From NCBI RefSeq assembly GCF_020193655.1, contig NZ_JADYVE010000001.1:1550001-1614000 (forward strand): 64,000 nucleotides of DNA. Direction: 5' to 3'. The position numbers were made by a program, and so were the translations under genes. This DNA comes from Ensifer sp. IC3342. Lineage in GTDB: Bacteria; Pseudomonadota; Alphaproteobacteria; Rhizobiales; Rhizobiaceae. The notes beneath the pieces were generated by a model that had not been told where the DNA came from, made no database searches, and saw only the letters and a program-made list of their open reading frames with translations. The first letter of the stretch is position 1. Every line of letters begins with the position of its first letter. Of this stretch, positions 27,940-36,860 are shown in pieces.

Positions 27940-28146
27940 ATGGGTTCCTTTAGCATCTGGCATTGGCTGATCGTCCTGGTGGTGATCCTGCTGCTGTTCG
28001 GCCGCGGCAAGATTCCGGAACTGATGGGTGATGTCGCCAAGGGCATCAAGAGCTTCAAGAAGGGTATGGGCGAAGACGATACCGCTCCGACCGACAAGAC
28101 GATCGATGGCAAGACCGTCGAGCACAAGTCTGACGAAGTCCGCTAA
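27940..28146 (+). CDS. tatA: Twin-arginine translocase subunit TatA
   Basis: TatA oligomerises to form the pore for folded proteins in the Tat pathway. The 68-residue protein has the N-terminal helix ([19 protein letters not shown]), the [24 protein letters not shown] amphipathic helix with the invariant FG, and an acidic/charged tail. It is the first gene of tatABC; a strong hairpin follows before tatB. Confidence 0.97.
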   Translation: MGSFSIWHWLIVLVVILLLFGRGKIPELMGDVAKGIKSFKKGMGEDDTAPTDKTIDGKTVEHKSDEVR

Positions 28147-28163
28147 CGAGCAAAAGCTGGCGA

Positions 28164-28208
28164 GATCGGCCGGACTATTCCATCCGGCCGATCGCGTCAC
28201 GGTTTTTT
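28164..28208 (+). terminator. Hairpin plus T-run between tatA and tatB
   Basis: Perfect 11-bp stem GATCGGCCGGA (28164-28174) and TCCGGCCGATC (28183-28193) with an 8-base loop; a T6 run follows at 28203-28208. It lies inside the tatABC operon, between the tatA stop and the tatB start. It could be a partial terminator or an RNA-stability element raising TatA over TatBC. Confidence 0.65.
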
Positions 28209-28220
28209 AGGGCACGTTGG

Positions 28221-28841
28221 ATGTTTGATATCGGCTGGACCGAGCTTGTTGTTATCGCAATCGTCCTGATTGTCGTCGTTGGACCGAAGGATCTGCCGCC
28301 GATGCTGCGGGCTTTTGGGCGCATGACGTCCAAGATGCGCGGCATGGCGGCGGATTTTCGCCATCAGTTCGACGAGGCCTTGCGCGAAGCCGATCTGGAT
28401 GAGGTGCGCAAGACGATCAGCGATGCTCAAAGTCTCAATCCGACCGCGGCGCTGCGGGACGCCATGAATCCGCTGCGCCAGCTTGGAAACGAGATCAAAT
28501 CCGATCTGCAGAAGGCGACGACGCCGGACAAGCCGGCGCAGCCGGAGCCGGTACAGCCTGCGGCCGAGGCGACGAAGGCCGAAGCTCCCGCGGAAGTCGC
28601 GGCGAAGCCCGCCGAGGTTCCTGCTGTAACGGTAAACGAACCGAAGGTAGAAGGAAAAAAGGCGGAGAGCGCCGGCAAGGCCAAAGCCGCGCCTGCGCCG
28701 TCGAAGAAGCCTGCTGCCGCAACAACCAAGAAAGCGGCGACCAAGCCGCCGGCAAAGAAAGCCTCGACCGCTGTCGAGCGGCAGGCTGAGACCAAGGCGC
28801 AGAAGGCGCGTACGACTTCGCGCAAGAAAGGTGACGCATGA
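28221..28841 (+). CDS. tatB: Twin-arginine translocase subunit TatB
   Basis: TatB works with TatC in recognising twin-arginine signal peptides. The 206-residue product begins MFDIGWTELVVIAIVLIVVVGPKDLPPMLRAF, the TatB-type helix and hinge, followed by an amphipathic helix (SKMRGMAADFRHQFDEALRE) and a long Ala/Lys/Pro-rich C-terminal tail of about 115 residues ending in Lys-rich repeats. It overlaps tatC by 4 bases (ATGA). Confidence 0.96.
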   Translation: MFDIGWTELVVIAIVLIVVVGPKDLPPMLRAFGRMTSKMRGMAADFRHQFDEALREADLDEVRKTISDAQSLNPTAALRDAMNPLRQLGNEIKSDLQKATTPDKPAQPEPVQPAAEATKAEAPAEVAAKPAEVPAVTVNEPKVEGKKAESAGKAKAAPAPSKKPAAATTKKAATKPPAKKASTAVERQAETKAQKARTTSRKKGDA

Positions 28842-29680
28842 GCGGCGATATCGAGGACCGGCCGCAGCCACTGATCGAGCACCTCATCGAGTTGCGCACG
28901 AGGCTGATATGGGCGGTCGGCGCATTTTTTGTCGCCTTTCTCGTCTGCTTCTATTTTGCCAAGCAGCTGTTCAACTTCCTTGTCCTGCCGTTCAAGTGGG
29001 CAGTGAGCTGGGCCGGCCTCAGCCACCGCAACGTTGAGCTCATTTACACGGCACCGCAGGAGTTCTTCTTCACCCAGATCAAGGTTGCGATGTTTGGCGC
29101 TCTGGTGATCGCCTTTCCGGTGATCGCCTCGCAGATCTACAAATTTGTCGCGCCCGGTCTCTACAAGAACGAACGCGCAGCCTTCCTGCCGTTCCTGATC
29201 GCTTCTCCGGTTCTGTTTCTTATCGGTGGCGCGCTGGTCTATTTCTTCTTCACGCCGATGGTCATGTGGTTTTTCCTGGCTATGGAGCAGGGCGGCGGCG
29301 AAGGGCAGGTTGCGATCCAGCTCCTGCCGAAAGTATCGGAATATCTGAGCCTGATCATGTCGTTGGTGTTCGCCTTCGGCCTGGTCTTCCAGTTGCCTGT
29401 CGTCACCACGCTGCTTGCGCGTGTCGGTTTCGTCACGGCCCAGGGGCTCGCCGAAAAGCGCAAATACGCGATCGTCATCGCCTTTGTCGTCGCGGCCGTT
29501 TTGACGCCGCCCGATCCCGTGTCCCAGATCGGTCTTGCGCTGCCAGCCATCCTTCTCTACGAAATTTCCATCTATACGGCGCGACTCGTCGAAAGACAGC
29601 GCGAGAGAGACGCTCTCGCCAGCGAGATCGCTTCTTCGCAGGAAAGTTCCTCTGAGACGACCGGACCCGCGAAGGGCTGA
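28838..29680 (+). CDS. tatC: Twin-arginine translocase subunit TatC
   Basis: TatC is the six-helix core of the Tat receptor complex. The 280-residue protein opens with QPLIEHLIELRTRLIWAVGAF (family motif HLxELRxR), has APQEFFFTQIKVAMFGALVIAFPVIASQIYKFVAPGLYKNE, and the PxxSQIGLALP region (DPVSQIGLALPAILLYEISIY). Overlap with tatB suggests coupled translation. Confidence 0.97.
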   Translation: MSGDIEDRPQPLIEHLIELRTRLIWAVGAFFVAFLVCFYFAKQLFNFLVLPFKWAVSWAGLSHRNVELIYTAPQEFFFTQIKVAMFGALVIAFPVIASQIYKFVAPGLYKNERAAFLPFLIASPVLFLIGGALVYFFFTPMVMWFFLAMEQGGGEGQVAIQLLPKVSEYLSLIMSLVFAFGLVFQLPVVTTLLARVGFVTAQGLAEKRKYAIVIAFVVAAVLTPPDPVSQIGLALPAILLYEISIYTARLVERQRERDALASEIASSQESSSETTGPAKG

Positions 29681-29743
29681 CTGTCTGTGACGTTCTCGCG
29701 CCGTGGCCTACGGCACCGCGCATCAATTCAGGCGCGCAACGGC

Positions 29744-29815
29744 GGCTGTAGCACTCTGAATCGCCGCGTGATTTTCCTTGAATCGGACCTGATTTGAGGA
29801 GAACTCATGCAGTAA
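29744..29815 (+). repeat. RIME1-type element, half copy (copy 3)
   Basis: Only the distal half of the repeat is recognisable: GGCTGTAGCACTCTGAATCG, TTTTCCTTGAATCGGACCTGATTT and the CATGCAGTAAAC border. It lies between tatC and serS. The GC-rich palindrome of full copies is missing or eroded. Confidence 0.6.
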
Positions 29816-29833
29816 ACAACGCGTGGGACGATT

Positions 29834-31117
29834 ATGCTCGATATCAAATGGATCCGTGAGAATGCCGATGTGCTCGACGCCGCTCTGGCGAAACGGGGCG
29901 CGGAGCCGTTGTCTGCGTCCTTGATCGCGCTCGATGAGCGTCGTCGCACCATCCTTCAATCGCTACAGGACATGCAGTCGCGCCGTAATGCCGCCTCCAA
30001 GGAAATCGGCGCGGCCATGGCGCAGAAGAACAGTGAACTTGCCGAAAAGCTGAAGGCCGAAGTCGCTGAACTAAAGAACACGATGCCCGCGGTCGAAGAA
30101 GAAAGCCGCCGCATCGATACCGAGCTTTCGGATGCCCTGTCGCGCATTCCGAACGTCCCGCACGACGATGTTCCTGTCGGTGCCGATGAGGCGGCCAACG
30201 TCGTGACGCGGACTGTCGGCGCAAAACCGACCTGGAACCACAAGCCGCTCGAGCATTTCGAAGTCGGCGAGGCGTTGGGGCTCATGGATTTCGAAGGCGC
30301 CGCGCGGATCGCAGGCTCACGCTTCACCATTGTGAAGGGGCAGCTTGCTCGCCTCGAGCGGGCGCTTGGCCAGTTCATGCTCGACCTGCACACACAGGAG
30401 CACGGATATATCGAGGTGCAGCCGCCGTTGCTCGTCCGTGACGACGCGATGTACGGGACTGGGCAGTTGCCGAAGTTTGCGGAAGACCTCTTCCGCACCA
30501 CCGATGACCGCTGGCTGATCCCGACGGCGGAAGTTCCGTTGACGAACATGGTTCGCGAGCAGATCCTCGAAGCAGAGAAGCTGCCGTTGCGTTTTACCGC
30601 CTTGACGCCGTGCTTCCGATCGGAGGCCGGTTCTGCAGGTCGCGATACCCGCGGCATGCTGCGTCAGCATCAGTTCAACAAGGTCGAACTGGTCTCGATC
30701 ACCGATGCGGGAAGCTCGATTGACGAGCACGAGCGGATGACTGCCTGTGCGGAGGAGGTGTTGAAGCGCCTGGGGCTGCACTATCGTGTCATGACGCTTT
30801 CGACCGGCGACATGGGCTTTGGCGCGCGCAAGACCTATGACCTTGAGGTTTGGCTGCCGGGCCAGGATACCTACCGCGAAATTTCGTCCTGCTCGGTCTG
30901 CGGGGATTTTCAGGCGCGCCGCATGAACGCGCGTTACCGCACGAAGGAGGAGAAGGGAACGAAATTCGTTCACACGTTGAACGGCTCCGGCGTTGCGGTT
31001 GGCCGCGCGCTGATAGCAGTTATCGAAAATTACCTGAACGAAGATGGCTCCGTCTCGGTGCCGGATGTTCTCGTTCCCTATATGGGCGGCCTGCGGCGCA
31101 TCGAAAAAGCCGCCTGA
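29834..31117 (+). CDS. serS: Seryl-tRNA synthetase
   Basis: Class II synthetase charging tRNA-Ser (and tRNA-Sec where present). The 427-residue product has the N-terminal antiparallel coiled coil (residues about 30-100), motif 1 around [23 protein letters not shown], motif 2 [25 protein letters not shown], and motif 3 at the end ([18 protein letters not shown]). The start at 29834 begins [15 protein letters not shown], typical of the family. surE follows 14 bases after the stop. Confidence 0.97.
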   Translation: MLDIKWIRENADVLDAALAKRGAEPLSASLIALDERRRTILQSLQDMQSRRNAASKEIGAAMAQKNSELAEKLKAEVAELKNTMPAVEEESRRIDTELSDALSRIPNVPHDDVPVGADEAANVVTRTVGAKPTWNHKPLEHFEVGEALGLMDFEGAARIAGSRFTIVKGQLARLERALGQFMLDLHTQEHGYIEVQPPLLVRDDAMYGTGQLPKFAEDLFRTTDDRWLIPTAEVPLTNMVREQILEAEKLPLRFTALTPCFRSEAGSAGRDTRGMLRQHQFNKVELVSITDAGSSIDEHERMTACAEEVLKRLGLHYRVMTLSTGDMGFGARKTYDLEVWLPGQDTYREISSCSVCGDFQARRMNARYRTKEEKGTKFVHTLNGSGVAVGRALIAVIENYLNEDGSVSVPDVLVPYMGGLRRIEKAA

Positions 31118-31131
31118 GCGCGAGGAAGCGG

Positions 31132-31914
31132 ATGAAAACCGGAATGCGCATCCTGCTGACGAACGATGACGGCATCCACGCCGAGGGGATCTCCGTGCTG
31201 GAGCGGATCGCACGGACGATTTCCGACGATGTGTGGGTTGTTGCTCCTGAAGTGGATCAGAGCGGTCTCGCCCATTCATTGACGCTCTCCGAGCCCTTGC
31301 GCCTGCGCCAGGTTTCCGAACGGCGTTTTGCCCTTCGGGGAACGCCGACGGATTGCGTGATCATGGCGGTGCGGCAAATTCTCGATCGCAAGCCGGATCT
31401 CGTCCTTTCGGGAGTAAACGTCGGAGCCAACCTTGCCGACGACGTTACGTATTCCGGAACCGTGGCCGGCGCTATCGAAGGCACTCTGCAGGGAATCCGT
31501 TCGATCGCCCTCAGCCAGGCCTATCAGCATACGATTGACAGAGCTGTACCATGGGACGTGGTCGAGACTCATGCACCGGCCCTCATCGGTAGGCTGATAG
31601 ACGTTGCGTTGCCCGACGGAACATTGATCAATCTGAATTTCCCCAATTGTCCCGCTGACGCGGTCGCCGGCACGGAAGTGACATCGCAGGGCAAGCTTGA
31701 ATTCGCATTGAGCATCGATGAACGCGTCGATGGCCGCGGGTTTCCCTATTTCTGGCTGCGGTTCGGCGAGCGCGCCGGCGATTTTCGCGCCGGAACCGAC
31801 ATTCACGCTGTGCGCGAGAACAAGATCTCGGTAACTCCGCTTAAACTGGATATGACCGACTATACCGTTCAGGATCGCATCGCACGCGCATTGCGGGAAG
31901 GGACTATCGCTTGA
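31132..31914 (+). CDS. surE: 5'/3'-nucleotidase SurE
   Basis: SurE is a metal-dependent nucleoside monophosphate phosphatase linked to stationary-phase survival. The 260-residue product has the metal-binding [16 protein letters not shown] at the start, [21 protein letters not shown] and the [22 protein letters not shown] core. I use the ATG at 31132 because GAGGAAG is well placed before it; ATG at 31144 (MRILL) is an alternative. Its stop overlaps the TTG start of the following pcm, a classic surE-pcm arrangement. Confidence 0.94.
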   Translation: MKTGMRILLTNDDGIHAEGISVLERIARTISDDVWVVAPEVDQSGLAHSLTLSEPLRLRQVSERRFALRGTPTDCVIMAVRQILDRKPDLVLSGVNVGANLADDVTYSGTVAGAIEGTLQGIRSIALSQAYQHTIDRAVPWDVVETHAPALIGRLIDVALPDGTLINLNFPNCPADAVAGTEVTSQGKLEFALSIDERVDGRGFPYFWLRFGERAGDFRAGTDIHAVRENKISVTPLKLDMTDYTVQDRIARALREGTIA

Positions 31915-32564
31915 ACGGACGCGTTTCGCAGCAGGAGGGCTTCGCAGCGATGGTGCTGCGACTGCGCGGCGAAGGAATGGCGAATCATGACCTGCTGAAG
32001 GCCGTGGAACAGACGCCGCGGAGCCATTTTGCTCCGCCGCAATACCAGGTCGAGGCCTATTCCCAGCGATTGATACCGCTCGATTGCGGGTCGTTCATGG
32101 AGGGCTATGATTTCGCCGTGCGGCTGTTGCACTGCCTCAACATCAAGCCAGGGCAGCGTATTCTGGAGGTCGGTACAGGCAGCGGCTTCACGGCTGGAGT
32201 CATGGGGCGCATTGCCGAACGCGTGTTGACGATCGATCGATATCAGACGCTGGTGAGTTCTGCGCAAAAGAACCTGGAAAAGGCTGGCATTCGCAATGTC
32301 GTCGTCAGGCAGGCCGACGGTAGCGCAGGCGTGCCGGGTGAGGGCACGTTCGACCGCATCCTGATAACTGCGGCGTTCAATAGCTTGCCGCGCATGTTCT
32401 CCGACCATCTGGTCTCCGGCGGCACCTTGCTGGTTCCGATCATGATGAGCGAAACGCTCTGCCGGATCGTTCGCGTCAATCGCACCGGCAGCCGGTTCGA
32501 CCGCGAGGACCTGTTCGACGCGCCTTACCTTCCAGTCGTACCGCAGCTTGCATCATTCCTCTGA
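31911..32564 (+). CDS. pcm: Protein-L-isoaspartate O-methyltransferase (second of two)
   Basis: Repairs isoaspartyl damage with SAM. The 217-residue protein shows [11 protein letters not shown], the SAM-binding [18 protein letters not shown] (about residue 84) and [21 protein letters not shown]. It begins at TTG 31911, overlapping the surE stop, with GGGAAGGG 9-16 bases upstream; ATG at 31950 would be a shorter alternative. The surE-pcm-nlpD neighbourhood is widely conserved and stress-related. It differs clearly in sequence from the pcm at 5296. Confidence 0.92.
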   Translation: MNGRVSQQEGFAAMVLRLRGEGMANHDLLKAVEQTPRSHFAPPQYQVEAYSQRLIPLDCGSFMEGYDFAVRLLHCLNIKPGQRILEVGTGSGFTAGVMGRIAERVLTIDRYQTLVSSAQKNLEKAGIRNVVVRQADGSAGVPGEGTFDRILITAAFNSLPRMFSDHLVSGGTLLVPIMMSETLCRIVRVNRTGSRFDREDLFDAPYLPVVPQLASFL

Positions 32565-32641
32565 CGCACATGGCCGACCCGACTGGAAACGTCGGCCGTT
32601 TTCGGGAGCAAAGCGAGCAAATCATCGTCGTGGTCGGCGAC

Positions 32642-32743
32642 TGCATGTCTCCTTAAATCGACCTCGATTTAAAGGACAAAGACATGCAGCAATTTAAAGT
32701 GCTACAGCGTCCGCGCGTCTGATTAGACGCGCGGCGCTGTAGC
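32642..32743 (-). repeat. RIME1-type element, copy 4 (inverted)
   Basis: Best-preserved copy, in reverse orientation. One palindrome pairs TGCATGTCT with AGACATGCA around inner arms CTTAAATCG/CGATTTAAAG; the other pairs CTACAGCG with CGCTGTAG around CGCGCGTCT/AGACGCGCG. It occupies part of the 351-base gap between pcm and the next gene; the rest of that gap has no supported gene. Confidence 0.82.
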
Positions 32744-32915
32744 CTGCCGGGCGCACCTCGCGGCTTCTTCAGGAGTGAACGGTTAACGGACTCTTAATGA
32801 AATCCAGCTTCGCACAAGCTTGCCACCATAGGTCAGAAAGGCACGACGGACTTTGGGCGCGATAAGCGCGTGTTCTGCGTTTCTCGTTAGATCGTGCACA
32901 TGACGGAGACGGCGG

Positions 32916-33566
32916 ATGCAGATTGCGAACAGGTTGACTGCGGCAACGGCCGGCGACGGCCTGGGCAATCTCGCCGGGCGCTCGGCCGGCCAGGTCACGA
33001 CCGGGAACAAGGATGAGAACGGCGCGCAGGCGCCGCAAACGGGTTTCTTCGATCCAACGCCGCGCATCTCTCTTTCGGTTGATGCTCTCCTCTATCTCAG
33101 TCGAACGAAAAAATCGCCGGAACGATTGCCGCCTCTGACGAGGGACGAGTGGAACAACAATCCTTCGCCCCAGTTGGCATCCCGTGAATACCAGGCATTT
33201 GGCAGGTTTGCCGAGACCGGTGACTACAAGGCCTATTATGGAGCCTTCATCGACTATTACGACAGCCTCCGCTCGGAGGACCAGAATAGCCTGCGCTATT
33301 TCGGGACACGCGAGGCGGCTGTCGCCGGTTTACGATCGCTAGAATACGACGCCGAAAGCGGTCTCGATGTGGAAGCCAATTTCCAAGCCCTGGTCAGCGC
33401 TTTCCTCGACGAGGACAAGGCAGTTCACGCGGAAATCCCGCCTTCGGCTTTGCCCACGGAGGACAGGGGGTTTGACTGGAACAACTCCAATATCAGCTAC
33501 GAAGATCAGCCGCCTGAGCCCAGAGCTGTGACGGAGATCGAGCGGCTTTATTCCGAGCTCTTCTAA
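32916..33566 (+). CDS. Conserved hypothetical protein between pcm and nlpD
   Basis: I do not recognise a named domain in this 216-residue protein. It has no signal peptide or membrane helix. The N-terminal 50 residues are Gly/Ala/Asn-rich and look disordered; the middle (SREYQAFGRFAETGDYKAYYGAFIDYYDSL) is aromatic-rich and helical; the C-terminus is acidic. The start ATG at 32916 has GGAG with 7-base spacing. Placement between the surE-pcm pair and the NlpD-like gene suggests an envelope or stress link, but that is inference only. Confidence 0.7.
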   Translation: MQIANRLTAATAGDGLGNLAGRSAGQVTTGNKDENGAQAPQTGFFDPTPRISLSVDALLYLSRTKKSPERLPPLTRDEWNNNPSPQLASREYQAFGRFAETGDYKAYYGAFIDYYDSLRSEDQNSLRYFGTREAAVAGLRSLEYDAESGLDVEANFQALVSAFLDEDKAVHAEIPPSALPTEDRGFDWNNSNISYEDQPPEPRAVTEIERLYSELF

Positions 33567-33719
33567 GTCGCGTTGCATGCGTCGCCTCCCGCCGGGCAAG
33601 GAGAGGCGCACCGCCTATGGTTAGCATTTCGTCAAATTAGGTGCCGCCCTTAACCGAGCGGTAACTCTAATGCGCTTTAATCATTCCACAGCGAGTTGCG
33701 TTCGGAGTGGGTAAGCGTC

Positions 33720-35255
33720 ATGCGTAAATTTGTATCTCCCAGTGCAGGGAAGTCCACGATCCGCCTGTGTGCGGCGATCTTGCTGGCAGGCGCTGCCACC
33801 GGTTGCAGTTCGGATGTCAGCCGCTTCAGCGGGCTTTTTTCAAGATCCGACGACATAACGACCAGTTCCATCCCTCAAAATACGATGCCGGTACCGCGGG
33901 GTGACGTTGCCGCCGGGCAGATTGCGGCAGCTCCGTCTGGCGGAGCCGGTGGGTCCTATGGTCAACCGTATCCGGTTGCGGGTCAGAACGCAGTTTATAA
34001 TCCGGCGCCCGTCTCCAGTGCGCGTGTCGCCTCGACGCCGATGAGTGTTCAGCGCACAGCGCTGGCGGATCCCTCCACGATTGCACCGCAACCGCAGGCG
34101 GCTCCGACGCAACGGCAGGCGCAGCCCATTGCTGTCGCGACGGCCGAGACTCTGCCTGCAGTCGCCAGGGAGCCGGCGAGCAAGGGCGGCTGGGGCACGC
34201 AGAACGCGCCCTCCGTCATGGTTCGCCAAGGCGACACCGTCGCCACCCTCGCTAAGCGCTTTGGAGTTCCGGAGAAGGAGATTCTCAGGGCAAATGGGTT
34301 GAAGTCGGCCGGGCAGGTGGAGCCCGGTCAGCGCCTTGTGATCCCGACGTTCGGAGTTGCAAGCAGTGCTGCGAAGGCTGCCGCCTCCAACTCGATCGCC
34401 GATATTGAGGGGGGCAAGCAGCGTCCGTTGCCGCTGCCGGCGGATAAGCGTGAAGCAGCAATCCTTCCTGGTCAAACGCAATCGCGCGACAAGAACGAAA
34501 GCCGCAGCGATGTCGCTGCAGGCAAGCTCGCCTCAAAGGGCGAGGGTAGCGGTGGCGACGGCCTCTACACCGTCAAGCCGGGAGACTCGTTGAACCGTAT
34601 CGCCAAGGCGAACGGCGTAACGGTCAGTGCTTTGAAGCAGGCAAACGGACTGACGGCCGAGGCGATCCGCGTCGGCCAGAAACTGAAGATGCCGGGTGCC
34701 GCGAATACCGCGACGGATGCGATGGCAACGGCTTCGGTCCCGACTAAGAAGGCGGAGACCAAGGTCGCTTCGCTCGATCAGGGTAAGCCTGCCGAATATA
34801 AGCCGCCGGTTGCCAAGGAGAGCGTTTCTGAAGTCGCGACCAAGACGGAGATCGACGAGGACCTGCCGAAGTCGACCGGTATCAGCAAGTATCGTTGGCC
34901 AGTACGCGGCGCGGTCGTTGCGGGATACGGCGCGAATGTCGACGGCAACCGTAACGACGGCATCAACATCTCTGCGCCGGAGGGCACGCCGATCAAGGCG
35001 GCCGAAAACGGTGTGGTCATCTACTCCGGCAGCAGCCTGAAGGAACTGGGCAATGCCGTTCTGGTGCGCCACGACGACGGCACGGTCACGGTCTACGGCA
35101 ACGCCTCGGAACTCAAGGTGCAGCGCGGGCAGAAGGTGCAGCGTGGACAGACACTTGCTGCCTCTGGCATGACAGGCAAAGCGACGCAGCCGCAGGTGCA
35201 TTTCGAGGTCCGCAAGAACGCCACCCCGGTCAACCCAACAACCTATCTAGAATAG
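33720..35255 (+). CDS. nlpD: NlpD-like lipoprotein: two LysM domains and a degenerate LytM domain
   Basis: NlpD/EnvC-type factors activate cell-wall amidases at division rather than cutting peptidoglycan themselves. The 511-residue product has a lipoprotein signal with lipobox AATGC (Cys29), LysM 1 at about residues 167-210 (VRQGDTVATLAKRFGVPEKEI), LysM 2 at about 282-325 (YTVKPGDSLNRIAKANGVT), and an M23/LytM domain at about 390-511. The zinc-binding positions look replaced: RNDGINI instead of HxGxD and PQVHFEV instead of HxHFEV, so it is probably non-catalytic. Start at 33720 follows GGAGTGGG. Convergent with the DUF815 ATPase gene. Confidence 0.88.
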   Translation: MRKFVSPSAGKSTIRLCAAILLAGAATGCSSDVSRFSGLFSRSDDITTSSIPQNTMPVPRGDVAAGQIAAAPSGGAGGSYGQPYPVAGQNAVYNPAPVSSARVASTPMSVQRTALADPSTIAPQPQAAPTQRQAQPIAVATAETLPAVAREPASKGGWGTQNAPSVMVRQGDTVATLAKRFGVPEKEILRANGLKSAGQVEPGQRLVIPTFGVASSAAKAAASNSIADIEGGKQRPLPLPADKREAAILPGQTQSRDKNESRSDVAAGKLASKGEGSGGDGLYTVKPGDSLNRIAKANGVTVSALKQANGLTAEAIRVGQKLKMPGAANTATDAMATASVPTKKAETKVASLDQGKPAEYKPPVAKESVSEVATKTEIDEDLPKSTGISKYRWPVRGAVVAGYGANVDGNRNDGINISAPEGTPIKAAENGVVIYSGSSLKELGNAVLVRHDDGTVTVYGNASELKVQRGQKVQRGQTLAASGMTGKATQPQVHFEVRKNATPVNPTTYLE

Positions 35256-35288
35256 AGCAATTCCAGGATTTGGTTTGGTCCGCCGAAA

Positions 35289-36164
35289 CTATGCCGGATC
35301 GTCGAGTTGCCGGCGGAGCCGGCCGGCCAGATCCTGAATGAACTGCCAGGCGACGCGGCCGGATCTCGATCCCCGCGTCGTTGCCCATTCCAGCGCGTCG
35401 GCGTGGAGCGTCTCTCGGTCGACGTTCAGGTCGTAGTAACGGGCGTATCCGTCGATCATTGCCAGGTAGTCGTCCTGGCCGCACTTGTAGAACCCCAGCC
35501 AAAGGCCGAAGCGGTCGGACAACGAAACCTTCTCCTCGACCGCTTCGGATGGATTTATCGCAGTCGATTGCTCGTTTTCCATCATGTTGCGCGGCAGCAG
35601 GTGCCGGCGGTTCGAGGTGGCGTAGAGTAGGACGTTGGCGGGGCGGCCTTCCACGCCGCCGTCGAGAACCGCTTTCAGCGACTTGTAGGACGTGTCGTCA
35701 TGGTCGAAAGAGAGGTCGTCGCAAAAGACGATGACCGGCATCGGCGCCGCTTTCAGGATTTCCATCAGGGCCGGCAGGGTTGCGATGTCTTCGCGGTGCA
35801 CTTCCACAAGTTTCAACGGAGTGCGGGTTTCGCGCGCGACCCGCGCGTGGACTGCCTTGACCAGCGAAGACTTGCCCATGCCGCGCGCGCCCCAAAGAAG
35901 CACGTTGTTTGCCGGATAACCCTCAGCGAAACGCAGCGTGTTGTCGAAAAGGATGTCGCGAACGTGATCGACGCCGGTGATCAGGGCAAGGTCGATGCGG
36001 TTCGGCTTTGCGACCGGCTGCAGGTGGCGATTTGCCGGTGCCCAGACGAAACATTCCGCCTGGCTCCAGTCGTTCACAGCCGGCGCCGGACCCGCGATCC
36101 GCTCGATGGCCGCCGAAAGCTTCTGCATCTCGTTGATCAGTATGTCGATCTTGTTTTCCTGCAT
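35289..36164 (-). CDS. DUF815-family AAA-type ATPase
   Basis: A predicted P-loop ATPase of unknown role found widely in proteobacteria. The 291-residue product from the ATG at 36164 (MQENKIDILINEMQ, GGAG upstream) has Walker A in LLWGARGMGKSSLVKAV, Walker B in VIVFCDDLSF, and a sensor/arginine-finger region with YATSNRRHLLPR. DUF815 is the only assignment I can support. It is convergent with nlpD (33-base gap) and divergent from yajC; the 313-base space to yajC (36165-36477) holds no gene I can see and must carry both promoters. Confidence 0.85.
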   Translation of the reverse strand: MQENKIDILINEMQKLSAAIERIAGPAPAVNDWSQAECFVWAPANRHLQPVAKPNRIDLALITGVDHVRDILFDNTLRFAEGYPANNVLLWGARGMGKSSLVKAVHARVARETRTPLKLVEVHREDIATLPALMEILKAAPMPVIVFCDDLSFDHDDTSYKSLKAVLDGGVEGRPANVLLYATSNRRHLLPRNMMENEQSTAINPSEAVEEKVSLSDRFGLWLGFYKCGQDDYLAMIDGYARYYDLNVDRETLHADALEWATTRGSRSGRVAWQFIQDLAGRLRRQLDDPA

Positions 36165-36477
36165 CTGCTTGTCTCCGGTATTCGCTCTGCGCTTGGCCTG
36201 GCGCTGCGTGCATCTGTAATTCTTTGAATTGCCGTAGGGTTTGCCCCGGAAATTATCCGCGAGGAAAGCCGTGCGGCAGGTTTTTTCCGGTAGCACGACG
36301 GTTTGCGCTGGAAAAGGCCAAGCGCGAGTGCTCAGGGGGTTCTCCTCCCGCGGAATTTGTGTCAGAGGCAGGAGAAACGGATAGGGGCAGCCGATTTGCG
36401 TCGCGGCATCGCATCCCTATATTCCGGCGGATTTCGCGCGGGGAGGATCCGCGCAATTTGAACTCAAGGAGCGATCG

Positions 36478-36810
36478 ATGTTCATTACCGAAGCTTTTGC
36501 GCAGACCGGTGCCCCGAGCGCGGGCAGTGCAGACATTTTGATGTCCATTCTGCCTTTCATCCTGATCTTTGTTGTCATGTATTTCCTGATCATCCGCCCG
36601 CAGCGCGCGCAGATGAAGCGTCGCGAAGAGTTGCTGAAGAACATTCGCCGCGGTGATCAGGTCGTTACCGGCGGCGGCATCGTTGGCAAAGTCACCAAGG
36701 TGGTCGATGATGCGGAACTCGAGGTCGAGATCGCCGACGGCATCAAGGTTCGCGTCGTCCGCAGCGGGATTTCCGAGGTTCGCGTGAAGGGCGAACCGGT
36801 CAAGGAATAA
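36478..36810 (+). CDS. yajC: YajC, accessory subunit of the Sec translocase
   Basis: YajC binds SecDF at the inner membrane. The 110-residue protein has a single N-terminal helix (ILMSILPFILIFVVMYFLII) followed by RPQRAQMKRREELLKNIRRGDQVVTGGGIVGKV, the family signature. The secDF gene follows 50 bases downstream. Confidence 0.96.
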   Translation: MFITEAFAQTGAPSAGSADILMSILPFILIFVVMYFLIIRPQRAQMKRREELLKNIRRGDQVVTGGGIVGKVTKVVDDAELEVEIADGIKVRVVRSGISEVRVKGEPVKE

Positions 36811-36860
36811 TCCGGGCACGAACCTTAACCGGCAGAGCCGGCGAATGGAGCATTTAGAGC

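Noticed and set aside
35256-35288. AGCAATTCCAGGATTTGGT after nlpD, resembling a common rhizobial repeat
   Set aside because: Only a short partial match from memory; too little sequence to call an element.
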